Positions 24,698 through 33,610 of a stretch of DNA of 64,000 nt are shown here, one piece after another; the first letter of the stretch is position 1; the number at the start of each line of letters is the position of its first letter. The notes under the pieces were generated by a model. That model ran no database searches, was not told the DNA's origin, and was given only the letters and a program-made list of their open reading frames with translations. The stretch is taken from contig JAEZFW010000073.1 of assembly GCA_023417315.1 (NCBI GenBank), positions 42,407-106,406 on the forward strand. Reading direction: 5' to 3'. Both the position numbers and the translations under genes were made by a program. The DNA comes from Pseudomonadota bacterium. GTDB lineage: Bacteria > Pseudomonadota > Gammaproteobacteria > Steroidobacterales > Steroidobacteraceae.

Positions 24698-25897
24698 ATG
24701 GATCTTCACTTCACGGCGGACGAGCTTGCCTTTCGAGACGAGGTCCGCGAGTTCCTACGTACTCACTTACCTGCAGATTTGAGCGAGCACGTGAAGTCCG
24801 GTCGTGTGGTCACCGTAGAGGACTACCGCGCTTGGCAGAAGGTGCTGTTCGAACGAGGCTGGGTTGCGCCGACATGGCCCAAGGAGTTCGGCGGCACCGG
24901 CTGGGATCCGGTTCGACTGCACATTTTCGAAGAAGAGCTCGCGCTTGCAGGGGCACCGAAGGCCGTGCCGTTTGGCTTACGGATGGTGGGTCCTGTGATC
25001 ATGGCGTTCGGAAACGCCGAGCAGCAGCAACGTTTTCTACCTCGAATACTCAGTGCCGAGGATTGGTGGTGCCAAGGGTATTCAGAGCCTGGTGCGGGTT
25101 CGGACCTGGCGTCGCTCAAGACGCGCGCCGAGCGTCACGGCGACTCCTACATCGTGAGCGGCCAGAAAACCTGGAACACGATGGGGCAGCACGCGAACTG
25201 GATCTTCTGTCTCGTGCGCACGGATCCGAACGCCGCTAAGCCACAGCAGGGAATCAGCTTCGTCCTCATCGATATGCGATCGCCAGGCATCACGGTGCGT
25301 CCGATCATCACGCTCGATGGGGCGCACGAGGTCAACGAGGTCTGGTTCGAGAACGTGAAGGTGCCGGTGGAGAATCGCATCGGCGAAGAGAACAAGGGTT
25401 GGACGTATGCGAAGTTCCTGCTCGGCCACGAGCGCACCAGCATTGCAGGCATTGGCTCCTCGAAGCGCGAGCTCGGTCGCCTGAAGGCGATCGCGCGACA
25501 GGAGCTGAAGAATGGCCGTCCGCTCATCGAGGATCCGCTGTTCGCTGCGCGAGTCGCGCAGATCGAGATCGATCTCATGGCGCTCGAGATCACCGCACTC
25601 CGAGCGCTCTCTGCCGAATCGAAGAATCGCGCTCCGGGGCCGGAAGCATCCATTCTCAAGATCAAAGGAACGGAGATTCAGCAAGCGTTGAGCGAGCTGT
25701 TGATGTACGCCGTCGGGCCGTATGCACTCCCATTTCATCGACGCTCCACGGAAGAGAACGACCTGATGAGCATCGTCGGCCCCGAATACGCAGCACCGCT
25801 TGCGGCAGCGTACTGCAACATGCGTAAGGTCACGATCTACGGCGGCTCGAACGAGATCCAACGCAACATCATCGCGCAGATGGTGTTGGGACTTTAG
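24698..25897 (+). CDS. Acyl-CoA dehydrogenase, first subunit of a probable heteromer
   Basis: This FAD enzyme introduces an alpha,beta double bond into an acyl-CoA. The 399-residue product resembles the large subunit of pimeloyl-CoA dehydrogenase-type enzymes. FAD-site motifs are YSEPGAGSD (129-137) and GQKTWNT. The C-terminal IYGGSNEIQ has Gly382 where single-subunit enzymes such as MCAD carry the catalytic Glu, while Glu245 in GHERTS matches the helix-G position used by isovaleryl-CoA dehydrogenase. A second acyl-CoA dehydrogenase gene follows, so a two-gene heteromeric enzyme is likely. Substrate unknown. Confidence 0.9.
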   Translation: MDLHFTADELAFRDEVREFLRTHLPADLSEHVKSGRVVTVEDYRAWQKVLFERGWVAPTWPKEFGGTGWDPVRLHIFEEELALAGAPKAVPFGLRMVGPVIMAFGNAEQQQRFLPRILSAEDWWCQGYSEPGAGSDLASLKTRAERHGDSYIVSGQKTWNTMGQHANWIFCLVRTDPNAAKPQQGISFVLIDMRSPGITVRPIITLDGAHEVNEVWFENVKVPVENRIGEENKGWTYAKFLLGHERTSIAGIGSSKRELGRLKAIARQELKNGRPLIEDPLFAARVAQIEIDLMALEITALRALSAESKNRAPGPEASILKIKGTEIQQALSELLMYAVGPYALPFHRRSTEENDLMSIVGPEYAAPLAAAYCNMRKVTIYGGSNEIQRNIIAQMVLGL

Positions 25898-25902
25898 AGA
25901 AG

Positions 25903-26020
25903 TGGTTTGCGGTTAGTTACAGAGGAGACATCGATATGAGCGACTTGGACTCACTGCCAACCCTTTGCACGCGACACTCACCAGTCATCCGTCGCCGCTA
26001 ACCGCTAACCGCTAACCGCC
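25903..26020. repeat. Inverted array of CGCTAAC/GCGGTTAG units between two dehydrogenase genes
   Basis: GCGGTTAG near 25909-25916 faces three CGCTAAC units at 25994-26020. The arms lie about 77 nt apart in the 129-nt gap between the two co-directional acyl-CoA dehydrogenase genes. Confidence 0.65.
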
Positions 26021-26026
26021 TCCATC

Positions 26027-27163
26027 ATGGACTTTACCTTCACAGACGAGCAACAGCTGCTGGCGGATACGGTGCAACGTTTCGTGCGCGAGCACTACAC
26101 GTTCGAAGCACGCCGCGACATTCTCAACTCCGACGCAGGTTGGAGCCGTGCGATCTGGCACGAGCTATCTGGTCTGGGCCTCACCGCCATCAATATCCCC
26201 GAAGAGCACGGTGGTTTAGGTGCCGGCCCCGTGGAGACGATGCTGGTCATGAATGCATTCGGGTCTGCGTTGTTGCTCGAGCCCTTCTTGAACGCAGCTG
26301 TATTTACGCCAACGCTCATCTCGAAGTTGGAGGACTCGAGCGCGGCAGCGGAGTTGCTGCCAGCGATTGCCTCAGGTGAACGGATCGTCGTGGTTGCACA
26401 TCAGGAACCGCAAGCGCGAGGCGAGATCAACTCCATCGCGACGCGAGCCGAGAAGAGCGGCGATGGCTATGTTCTACATGGGAAGAAGAGCGTCATCGCA
26501 CACGGGCCAACGGCCGACGAGTTCCTCGTCACCGCGCGTACTAGCGGCAAGACTGGTGATGCTGCCGGCGTACGCGTGTTTCGTGTGCCGAAGGAGACGA
26601 ACGGGCTCACGATCACCGGGTACCGCACTCTTGATGGACAACGCGCGGCTGACTTGGACCTCGACCGCGTACACGCTCCGGCTGCGAGTCTGATCGGCGC
26701 AGACATTGACGTGCTCGTTGCAGTCGAGGCTGCGCAACACGTCGCGATGAGTGCTTTATGTGCCGAGGCCGTCGGCATCATGAAGGCTGTCAACGCGACC
26801 ACGCTGGAGTACACGAAGAACCGCAAGCAGTTCGGTCAGCCCATCAGCCGCTTCCAGGTCCTGCAGCATCGCATGGTGGACATGCTCATCCAGGCCGAGC
26901 AGGCCACCTCGATGAGCTATCTCGCCGCAATCCGGTGCCAGGAACACGATGTTTCCGAACGCCGCCGCGCGCTATCGGCAGCCAAGGTCGTGATCGGGCA
27001 GGCGGGCCGCTTCATCGCGCAGCAGGCGGTGCAACTCCACGGCGGAATGGGCATGACCGATGAGCTCATGGTCAGTCACTATTTCAAGCGACTCACGGCC
27101 ATCGACCTGACGTGGGGCGATGCGGATTTCCATCTGCAGCAAGTTGCCGCGCAGCTTGCGTGA
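26027..27163 (+). CDS. Acyl-CoA dehydrogenase, second subunit of a probable heteromer
   Basis: The 378-residue product resembles the small subunit of pimeloyl-CoA dehydrogenase-type enzymes. The N-terminal domain (TDEQQLLADTVQRFV), a middle beta domain (GKKSVIAHG) and the C-terminal helical domain (RKQFGQPISRFQ, QLHGGMGMTDE) are present. The usual YEGT-type catalytic motif near the C terminus is replaced by LTWGDADFH. Together with subunit one it is likely to make an alpha2beta2 enzyme, as known for some steroid side-chain and dicarboxylate dehydrogenases. Its stop codon is the first triplet of an inverted repeat. Confidence 0.87.
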   Translation: MDFTFTDEQQLLADTVQRFVREHYTFEARRDILNSDAGWSRAIWHELSGLGLTAINIPEEHGGLGAGPVETMLVMNAFGSALLLEPFLNAAVFTPTLISKLEDSSAAAELLPAIASGERIVVVAHQEPQARGEINSIATRAEKSGDGYVLHGKKSVIAHGPTADEFLVTARTSGKTGDAAGVRVFRVPKETNGLTITGYRTLDGQRAADLDLDRVHAPAASLIGADIDVLVAVEAAQHVAMSALCAEAVGIMKAVNATTLEYTKNRKQFGQPISRFQVLQHRMVDMLIQAEQATSMSYLAAIRCQEHDVSERRRALSAAKVVIGQAGRFIAQQAVQLHGGMGMTDELMVSHYFKRLTAIDLTWGDADFHLQQVAAQLA

Positions 27164-27254
27164 TGGAGGTGACACAGGTGATGTAAGTGATGGAGGTGAG
27201 GGGCTAGCGCCGATCCGGTCTGACCTGCACCACTTCCATCACCTACGTCACTTG
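27161..27254. repeat. Inverted array of GTGATGGAGGT units overlapping two stop codons
   Basis: The left arm (27161-27202) repeats GTGATGGAGGTGA/GGTGATGTAAGTGATGG; the right arm (27224-27254) carries CACTTCCATCACCTACGTCACT. The left arm begins on the dehydrogenase stop TGA and the right arm covers the DUF763 stop (27248-27250). It is placed as a bidirectional terminator would be, though neither strand has a clear T-run. Confidence 0.75.
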
Positions 27255-28498
27255 GCGAACACCGTTCGCCCACCATATTCCGTTGAGCGTCTTCTCTCCT
27301 CCTTGAGCAACGATTCGAACGAGGGCCCTGTCGCTACACGCTCGAGCGCGCGTGCCTGACGGTCGAGTCTTTGAATTGCGGAGAGCTTATCGTCATTGCC
27401 GAGCTTCGCTTGATTGACCGCATCCTTGAGCACGCGAATCGTTTCGTCGTAGACCTTAAGCGGCACAGGAAATGGGTGACCATCCTTCCCGCCGTGCGCA
27501 AACGAGAACCGTGCAGGATCCGTGAATCGAGAAGGCGCGCCATAGACGACTTCGGCCACGAGCGCCAGCGAAGCGACGGTGCGTGCCCCAATACCTGGCG
27601 TGAGCAGCAACTCAGCGAAATCCTTGGGACCTCGATCGGCGGCGGCGGCCAATGCGCCGTGAAGACGCTTCAACATGACGCCGCTCGCGCGCACGTCGTG
27701 GTGATCGGGCAGCCGCAGGTGCGGCAATGTGGGCGCAGGCTCAGCCCCAAGCATCTCCAAATCGGAGAACAAGTCTCGCGCAGTATTGCCTGGATCGCAC
27801 AGACGCTTCAGCACCCCGATCGTCCGATCGGGCCCTGCTTGAACGAGCTCGAGTCCGGCGTTTCGATTGCGCGCGGCCCGCGCATCTGCGAGGTTCACGA
27901 TCGGGCCTTGGTTGCGTCCTTCGATCGCGCTGTGCGGCGAATCCAAGAAACTCTGCAGCCGTTCCGACAACCAATGGTAGCGTCGAGCCTCGCGCCGCCC
28001 TTCGTTCATCCCTTGTTGGACCACGCACCATCTGCCGTCTTTCGTGACTATGAACGTGTGGAGATAGAGATCGAAACCATCTTGCACGGCGGCGCTGTCG
28101 ATTTTCGCGACCAGCCGACTCGCGTGCGTGAGGGGTGCCGCGTCGATACCCGTCCGATCACCGATCGCCAGGAGCTCGGTGGGCGTCTCGCGTGAATGCG
28201 CGCCTTTACCGCCACACACATAGATGCCGAGCTCTTCTTGGAGCGGCGTAAGGCCACGCTTCAATGCGCCCATGACGCTCGTCGTAATACCAGACGAATG
28301 CCAGTCCATGCCCATCACGGCGCCGAACGACTGGAACCAGAACGGATGCGCCAATCTGCGCAGCACTTCGTCTCGTCCATAGCGCAACACGATCGCCTCA
28401 ACGATGACGCGTCCGAGCCGCGTCATGCGCGCACCCAACCACGGCGGCACACGCCCGCCGTGAAGAGGAAGATCAGCGCTGCCGGTGCGTTTAGCCAT
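27248..28498 (-). CDS. DUF763 family protein
   Basis: The 416-residue product (ATG at 28498: MAKRTGSADLPLHGG) matches the DUF763 pattern of an N-terminal SADLPLHGGRVPPWL, then FQSFGAVMGMDWHSSG, CGGKGAHSRETP and a central IYLHTF-like core with QQGMN. The C-terminal half carries a helix-hairpin-helix-like segment (LLTPGIGARTVASLALV), a motif known from nucleic-acid-binding proteins. Function is unknown in the family. It is convergent with the dehydrogenase gene and divergent from the phosphatase gene, so no operon partner helps. Confidence 0.85.
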   Translation of the reverse strand: MAKRTGSADLPLHGGRVPPWLGARMTRLGRVIVEAIVLRYGRDEVLRRLAHPFWFQSFGAVMGMDWHSSGITTSVMGALKRGLTPLQEELGIYVCGGKGAHSRETPTELLAIGDRTGIDAAPLTHASRLVAKIDSAAVQDGFDLYLHTFIVTKDGRWCVVQQGMNEGRREARRYHWLSERLQSFLDSPHSAIEGRNQGPIVNLADARAARNRNAGLELVQAGPDRTIGVLKRLCDPGNTARDLFSDLEMLGAEPAPTLPHLRLPDHHDVRASGVMLKRLHGALAAAADRGPKDFAELLLTPGIGARTVASLALVAEVVYGAPSRFTDPARFSFAHGGKDGHPFPVPLKVYDETIRVLKDAVNQAKLGNDDKLSAIQRLDRQARALERVATGPSFESLLKEERRRSTEYGGRTVFAK

Positions 28499-28582
28499 GC
28501 TCGGATTGTGAGCGTTCAGCGAGGATGAAGGAAGCGCCGTGGCCGCGTGACCCATCGGTTCAGCGATCCCAAGAGAAATACG

Positions 28583-28684
28583 CTCGCGGAGCCGCAGAGA
28601 CGCAGAGACGCAGAGATTAGAAGGAGGGATTAATTTTCTATGAGTTCCTTTCTTCCCTCTACGTCTCCGCGGCTCCGCGAGAGG
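28583..28684. repeat. Inverted repeat CTCGCGGAGCCG / CGGCTCCGCGAG with GCAGAGAC array
   Basis: The left arm (28583-28616) is CTCGCGGAGCCG followed by GCAGAGAC units; the right arm (28654-28684) ends in TCTCCGCGGCTCCGCGAG. About 20 of 21 outer bases pair. The loop is AT-rich. It lies in the 269-nt divergent region between the DUF763 and phosphatase genes. Confidence 0.75.
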
Positions 28685-28767
28685 ATATCTCTGATCGAGG
28701 CAGGCACCACGTCACGTTCGGCAGTTCGGCGATAAGGTTAGAGTGCGCGCTTCAAAGTGGAGTCTGC

Positions 28768-29889
28768 GTGATCATGACGCGTACCCTTCGTTGCTTTGCC
28801 CTGCTCTGTTCCCTGCTGCTGGGCGTAGTCGCTCACGCGGCCGAGCCAGTCTCGGACGGGCCTTATGTGCTCATCGATAAGAATGCAACGTGGAATGCTG
28901 TCTTCATCCAGCACAGCAAGCCGCTCGCGCACAAGACGGCGATCGGAAGCAAAATTATCGTCCCGGCGGTCGCGGACTTACCAGCGTTCGAAGTCACACT
29001 TCGTGAGATCGGCTTACCCGGCCCTTCGGTCGTGCCCCTCGATCGAGACACACCGATGTTCGTCATCGCGGACACGCACGGTGAATTCGAGATCGCGGTA
29101 ACGCTGCTACGCGCTCACAAGATCATCGATGACACGCTGCGCTGGTCCTTCGGCAAGGGTCATTTGGTCGTACTCGGCGACATCTTCGATCGTGGCGCTC
29201 ATCAGACAGAGATTCTCTGGCTCTTGTTCAAGCTGGAGGCTGAAGCACGCGAAGCAGGCGGCGGAGTACACGTCGTGCTCGGCAATCACGAGTCGATGGT
29301 GCTCTTGGGCGACGATCGTTATCTGCACTCGAAGTACAAGCAGACCGCGCAACTCATCGGCGCCCCTCACTACGCTGCACTCTGGGGCGAGCAATCCTTT
29401 CTCGGCCGTTGGATACGCACGAAGCACACGTTGATGAAGGTCGGCGGACAGCTCTGCGTCCACGGCGGCGTGTCATCGGAGATCGTCGATCGTAAGCTCA
29501 CGCTTGATGCGATCAACGCGACCGTCCGCGAAGCGCTCCACGCACGCCACTCGATGCCCGAACCGCAGCAGGCGCTCGTGTCGTTCATCATGGGACAGAA
29601 CGGACCTCAGTGGTACCGAGGCTATTTCGAACCTCGCACTCCACAAGACACACCCGCTGCGGCACCGGCGGATGTGGCACGCGTGTTGAAGCACTTCGAA
29701 GCGAAAACTATTCTAGTGGGACACACGCGTATCCCGACGATCACACCGCTCTACGACGGCAACGTCATCGCCGTTCAGGTCTACCCACACCGCGATGACG
29801 AAGGCGCACCGGTGATGGAAGGACTGTTCATTGAGAAGGGTCACTACTTCAAAGCACTCGCCGACGGCTCACGTGTGATGCTGGAATAG
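28768..29889 (+). CDS. Secreted PPP-type metallophosphatase (Shewanella-like phosphatase group)
   Basis: The 373-residue product has a signal peptide ending near AHA-AE (about residue 24), so the enzyme should be periplasmic. The catalytic domain carries the two-metal motifs DTHGE (102-106), GDIFDRG (137-143) and GNHE (172-175), and later GHTR. This set is that of bacterial Shewanella-like relatives of eukaryotic PPP phosphatases; substrate is unknown. Start is GTG at 28768 or ATG two codons later. A single gene by context. Confidence 0.85.
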   Translation: MIMTRTLRCFALLCSLLLGVVAHAAEPVSDGPYVLIDKNATWNAVFIQHSKPLAHKTAIGSKIIVPAVADLPAFEVTLREIGLPGPSVVPLDRDTPMFVIADTHGEFEIAVTLLRAHKIIDDTLRWSFGKGHLVVLGDIFDRGAHQTEILWLLFKLEAEAREAGGGVHVVLGNHESMVLLGDDRYLHSKYKQTAQLIGAPHYAALWGEQSFLGRWIRTKHTLMKVGGQLCVHGGVSSEIVDRKLTLDAINATVREALHARHSMPEPQQALVSFIMGQNGPQWYRGYFEPRTPQDTPAAAPADVARVLKHFEAKTILVGHTRIPTITPLYDGNVIAVQVYPHRDDEGAPVMEGLFIEKGHYFKALADGSRVMLE

Positions 29890-29970
29890 ATCCACCGGGT
29901 ACACCCACTTCGCCATCGTCTTGAGTCCGAAGACTCTCGCGGCAATCGCGGCGAAAGGCGGGAAGGAAAT

Positions 29971-30057
29971 GCTCTCGCGGAGACCAGGAGTTCGGAACGT
30001 GACAGTAAGTTCCTTTTCGTATCTCCGCGTCTCTATGGCGCGGCGAGATGATCCTCT
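29971..30057. repeat. Degenerate CTCGCGGAGAC inverted repeat
   Basis: CTCTCGCGGAGAC (29973-29985) faces TCTCCGCGTCTCTATGG (30022-30038) and resembles the 28583 element. An inner GGAAC/GTTCC pair is also present. It follows the phosphatase stop codon by about 80 nt. Confidence 0.5.
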
Positions 30058-30101
30058 CTTGCTTTTTCGAGGCCGCGCTGGGCACTAAGGGCCTGACGGT
30101 C

Positions 30102-30188
30102 GGGGCTTGTTTCGGGAGCTTCGAAAACAGGATGTTTTCGTAGCAGGTCTACAGGGACGTATTCACGACCGGTCCCGAAACAAGTCCC
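30102..30188. repeat. Dispersed three-way-junction element, copy 1
   Basis: The outer arms (30102-30117 and 30173-30188) pair over 16 bp with one mismatch (GGGGCTTGTTTCGGGA / TCCCGAAACAAGTCCC). Inside, CGAAAACA-GGA-TGTTTTCG makes one hairpin, and GGTCTAC...GTA...GACC a second weaker one. It lies between convergent 3' ends of the phosphatase and ABC-F genes. Confidence 0.85.
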
Positions 30189-30247
30189 GAGCGGCAGGCC
30201 CGCTGCGCAAAGTGATCTACTACGCTGAATCGAAGGCGCTAAATCGG

Positions 30248-31852
30248 CTAAGCCGCAATCCCCTGCGCCCGCAGATACTCATCGTACGTGCCCTGGAAAT
30301 CCCTGAGCTGACCGTTCGGCTTGAGCTCGATGATCCGCGTCGCAAGTCCGCTCACGAACTCGCGATCGTGCGAAACGAAGATGAGCGTGCCCGGATACTT
30401 TTCCAATCCGATCTGCAGCGACTCGATCGTCTCCATATCCATATGGTTCGTCGGCTCGTCCATCAGCAGCACGTTCGGCTTCGTCAGCATCAGCTTGCCG
30501 TAGATCATGCGTCCCTTTTCGCCCCCAGACAGCACGTGCACCGACTTTTTCGTCTCATCTCCCGAGAACAACAGTCGACCGAGCGTCGCTCGCACGATTT
30601 GATCGTCATCGCTGCCCGTGCGCCACTGCGACATCCACGTGAACAGATCCATCCTCTGCGCAAACTCTGCTTGAGGATCCTGCGGCATGTAGCCCGGCTG
30701 CGCGTTCTCGACCCATTTGATCTCCCCGGACGTCGGTGTGAGATCGCCTGCGAGACAGCGCATGAGCGTCGTCTTGCCGACGCCGTTGGCGCCGATGATC
30801 GCGATGCGCTCGCCTGCCTCTACGCTCAGGCTCACATTCTTCAACACCTGCATATCCGCCCCCGGATAGGCAAAGTTCACCTTCTCGAGCGCAACGACCG
30901 AACGATATAACTTCTTCGCCTGCTCGAATCGGATGTACGGGTTCTGGCGCGACGAAGGCTTGATGTCCTCGATCTTGATCTTGTCGATCTGCTTCAAACG
31001 CGACGTCGCTTGCCGTGCTTTCGATGCATTCGCGGAGAATCTGCGTACGAACTCCTGGAGGTCCGAGATCCGCTCCTTTGCCTTGGCATTCGCAGCTTCC
31101 ACGCGCTCACGCGCCTGAACTGAGGCGAGCATGAAGTCGTCGTAGTTTCCCGGATAGATCTTGACCTGACCGTAGTCGAGATCCGCCATGTGCGTGCAGA
31201 CTTGGTTGAGGAAGTGCCGGTCGTGGCTGATGATGATCATCGTTGCGTCGTACTCGTTGAGCACAGTTTCGAGCCAACGGATCGAGTTGATGTCCAGATT
31301 GTTCGTCGGCTCATCGAGCAGGAGCACATCCGGCTTTGAGAACAATGCTTGTGCAAGAAGCACACGCAGTTTCCAGCCCGGTGCGACTTCGCGCATCGGA
31401 CCGTTGTGATATGACTCGTCGATGCCAGCGGCCGTCAGGATGCTCGCGGCCCGTGCCTCGGCGTCGTAGCCGCCATACTCCGCGAACTTCTCTTCGAGCT
31501 CGGCCGCACGCATGTAATCTTCGTCGGTCGCCTCCGGGTCGGCATAGATACGATCGCGCTCCTGCATCGCCTGCCACATCTCGGCGTGCCCCTGCATCAC
31601 GACATCGAGCACACGAACGTCCTCATACGCGAACTGGTTCTGGTTGAGCTTCCCAAGGCGCAGCCCGGTTTGAAGCATGACTTCGCCGCTGCTCTGATCG
31701 AGATCTCGAGCGAGAATCTTCATGAGAGTCGACTTGCCGCAGCCGTTTGCGCCGATCAAGCCATACCGATTGCCATCGGCGAACTTGATAGTGACGTTCT
31801 CGAACAGCGGTTTCGCGCCGAATTGAATGGAAATATTGGAGGTCGCAAGCAT
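30248..31852 (-). CDS. ybiT: ABC-F ATPase, YbiT-like translation factor
   Basis: ABC-F proteins lack membrane domains and act on the ribosome. The 534-residue product holds two ABC domains: Walker A GANGCGKS (34-41) with Walker B LLLDEPTNNLD, and GANGVGKT with LSGGEKGRM and LLMDEPTNHMD. A linker of charged helices joins them. The C terminus (LRDFQGTYDEYLRAQGI) and overall layout fit YbiT of E. coli rather than EttA or Uup. It is followed by repeats and stands alone. Confidence 0.88.
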   Translation of the reverse strand: MLATSNISIQFGAKPLFENVTIKFADGNRYGLIGANGCGKSTLMKILARDLDQSSGEVMLQTGLRLGKLNQNQFAYEDVRVLDVVMQGHAEMWQAMQERDRIYADPEATDEDYMRAAELEEKFAEYGGYDAEARAASILTAAGIDESYHNGPMREVAPGWKLRVLLAQALFSKPDVLLLDEPTNNLDINSIRWLETVLNEYDATMIIISHDRHFLNQVCTHMADLDYGQVKIYPGNYDDFMLASVQARERVEAANAKAKERISDLQEFVRRFSANASKARQATSRLKQIDKIKIEDIKPSSRQNPYIRFEQAKKLYRSVVALEKVNFAYPGADMQVLKNVSLSVEAGERIAIIGANGVGKTTLMRCLAGDLTPTSGEIKWVENAQPGYMPQDPQAEFAQRMDLFTWMSQWRTGSDDDQIVRATLGRLLFSGDETKKSVHVLSGGEKGRMIYGKLMLTKPNVLLMDEPTNHMDMETIESLQIGLEKYPGTLIFVSHDREFVSGLATRIIELKPNGQLRDFQGTYDEYLRAQGIAA

Positions 31853-32112
31853 CGAAGATCCAGAAATGAAATGGCCACGGGACGCGCGCCGCTTGGCACA
31901 CGCCGATCAAACCCGAGCGATCAAAAGTGCGAAAAGAAACGAGCTTCGTCGTTCTTCGTTGTGCGGGAATTCCGACACGCACCTGCTTAGGAGGTTTGCG
32001 CGTAGTGTACCCGATAGCGGTCGCTTCCGAGAGCGGCAGCTATGTTTTTCAGATCGGAATCCATTCCGACCCGTAGCCCATTGGGGAGAATCGAGCCGAA
32101 ATCGCCCCTCGC

Positions 32113-33285
32113 CTACGGCGCTGTGAGCTTCAGCAATCGACCGCCCGCGCCTTCGCGTTCGTCCTCGAGAATCCAGAGCGCACCGTCGGGGCCCTGCTCG
32201 ATCTCGCGGATGCGAGCGCCCATTTCATAGCGCTCGGCTTCGCGGGCAGTCGTGCCGTCGAACTCGACGCGCACCAATGCTTGCGAAGCCAATCCGCCGA
32301 TGAATCCATCGCCTTGCCAATCCGGAAACTCGCTGCCGCTGTAGATGACGAATCCGGCGGGCGAGATCGCCGGCAACCACGTGATGATGGGCTCTTTGAA
32401 CTCGGGGCGGTCCTCGTGATCGGGGATCACCTTGCCGTCATAGTGATCGCCTTGCGAGACGACTGGATAGCCATAGTTCGCACCGCGCTCCACGAGATTG
32501 AGCTCATCGCCCCCCTTTGGCCCCATCTCGTGATTCCAGAGCCTGCCCTGCGCATCGAACGCAATGCCGAGCGGATTGCGATGCCCTAAGGACCAGACTT
32601 GCGCCGTCACTCCGCCCTTGTTGGCAAAGGGATTGTCTTTGGGCACCGACCCGTCGTCGTTGAGACGCACGATCTTGCCGAGGTTCGATTGCATATCTTG
32701 CGCGGGATCGAACTTCTGCCGCTCGCCTGAAGTGATCCATAGATAACCGTCGGAATCGAACGCGATGCGATGACCATAGTGACCTGCGCCAGTCACTTTC
32801 GGCGCCTGGCGCCAGATCACCTTCAAGTCGCTCAACGCGCCGCCCGCGCCTTCTTGCAGGTCCAGCTTCGCGCGCGCGACCGCACCGCCGCGAGTATCAC
32901 CGTCTCCCGGTTCTGCGTAGCTGATGTAAACCCAGCGGTTCTCTGCAAACTTCGGATGCAGCACGATGTCGCCAAGGCCGCCTTGGCCTTGATAGGCAAC
33001 CTCCGGCACGCCCGTGATGTCATGCGCCTCACCGCCGATCGTGTACACCTTGATCGCGCCCTTCTTTTCCGTGACGAGCAATCGTCCGTCAGGAAGGAAG
33101 GTCATCGCCCAAGGTTCGTTGAACTTCGCGACCTCAGTGACGACAAATGGCTTCCCGTCGGTCGCTTGTTCAGCAGCAGCTTGCGGAGCAGATGCGTTCG
33201 CTTGCGGCTCCGCTTCCTTCTGCCCCCCACCACATGCGCTCAATACGCACGCCAAACACGCGACGATGAGAATGCGATCGTTCAT
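32113..33285 (-). CDS. PQQ-dependent soluble aldose dehydrogenase family lipoprotein
   Basis: The 390-residue product from ATG 33285 (GGAG about 7 nt upstream) starts with a lipobox LSAC (Cys18). The rest is a beta-propeller of the YliI/soluble PQQ glucose dehydrogenase family, with LVTEKKGAIKVY, QGQGGLGDIVLHP, GHRNPLGIAFD and GANYGYPVVSQGDHYDG. These enzymes oxidise sugars in the periplasm with PQQ. It lies downstream of cbbR on the same strand with a 325-nt gap and is probably separate. PQQ synthesis genes are not in the window. Confidence 0.88.
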   Translation of the reverse strand: MNDRILIVACLACVLSACGGGQKEAEPQANASAPQAAAEQATDGKPFVVTEVAKFNEPWAMTFLPDGRLLVTEKKGAIKVYTIGGEAHDITGVPEVAYQGQGGLGDIVLHPKFAENRWVYISYAEPGDGDTRGGAVARAKLDLQEGAGGALSDLKVIWRQAPKVTGAGHYGHRIAFDSDGYLWITSGERQKFDPAQDMQSNLGKIVRLNDDGSVPKDNPFANKGGVTAQVWSLGHRNPLGIAFDAQGRLWNHEMGPKGGDELNLVERGANYGYPVVSQGDHYDGKVIPDHEDRPEFKEPIITWLPAISPAGFVIYSGSEFPDWQGDGFIGGLASQALVRVEFDGTTAREAERYEMGARIREIEQGPDGALWILEDEREGAGGRLLKLTAP

Positions 33286-33610
33286 GAGCTCGCTCCGATG
33301 ACTGTCGTTCGAAACAGTTGTAATCCTCTCTCGATCGTTGGGTTCCATTCAATAGAGAAAAGCCAAGGCAATACACCGGAACCGCCTCGCACCGGGCATC
33401 TTCCTAGAGCCGCGTTTTGCTATCCGATGCCCCTCTCCTGATTCTCAGTGAGGCTCAAACGTGGCACAGCGGGAAGTCAGGACTTGTTTCAGGAGCTTCG
33501 AACAGGGAGTGTTTTCGCAGCTGGTTTACGAAGACGTATTCACGGCCGGTCCTGACACAATTCCCTGGCGGCAGCCCCGCCGAGTCGCTACAGCAAAGCA
33601 GTTTTTCATC
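33286..33610. other. 325-nt gap between the PQQ dehydrogenase and cbbR
   Basis: No gene is supported. The stretch must hold the promoter for the sugar dehydrogenase near 33290-33450 and contains copy 2 of the three-way-junction element (33478-33568). Confidence 0.5.
33478..33568. repeat. Dispersed three-way-junction element, copy 2 (degenerate)
   Basis: CAGGACTTGTTTCAGGAGCTTCG and the inner GACGTATTCACGGCCGGTCCTG match copies 1 and 3, but the arms have decayed (right arm TCCTGACACAATTCCCTGG). Same orientation as copy 1. Confidence 0.75.
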
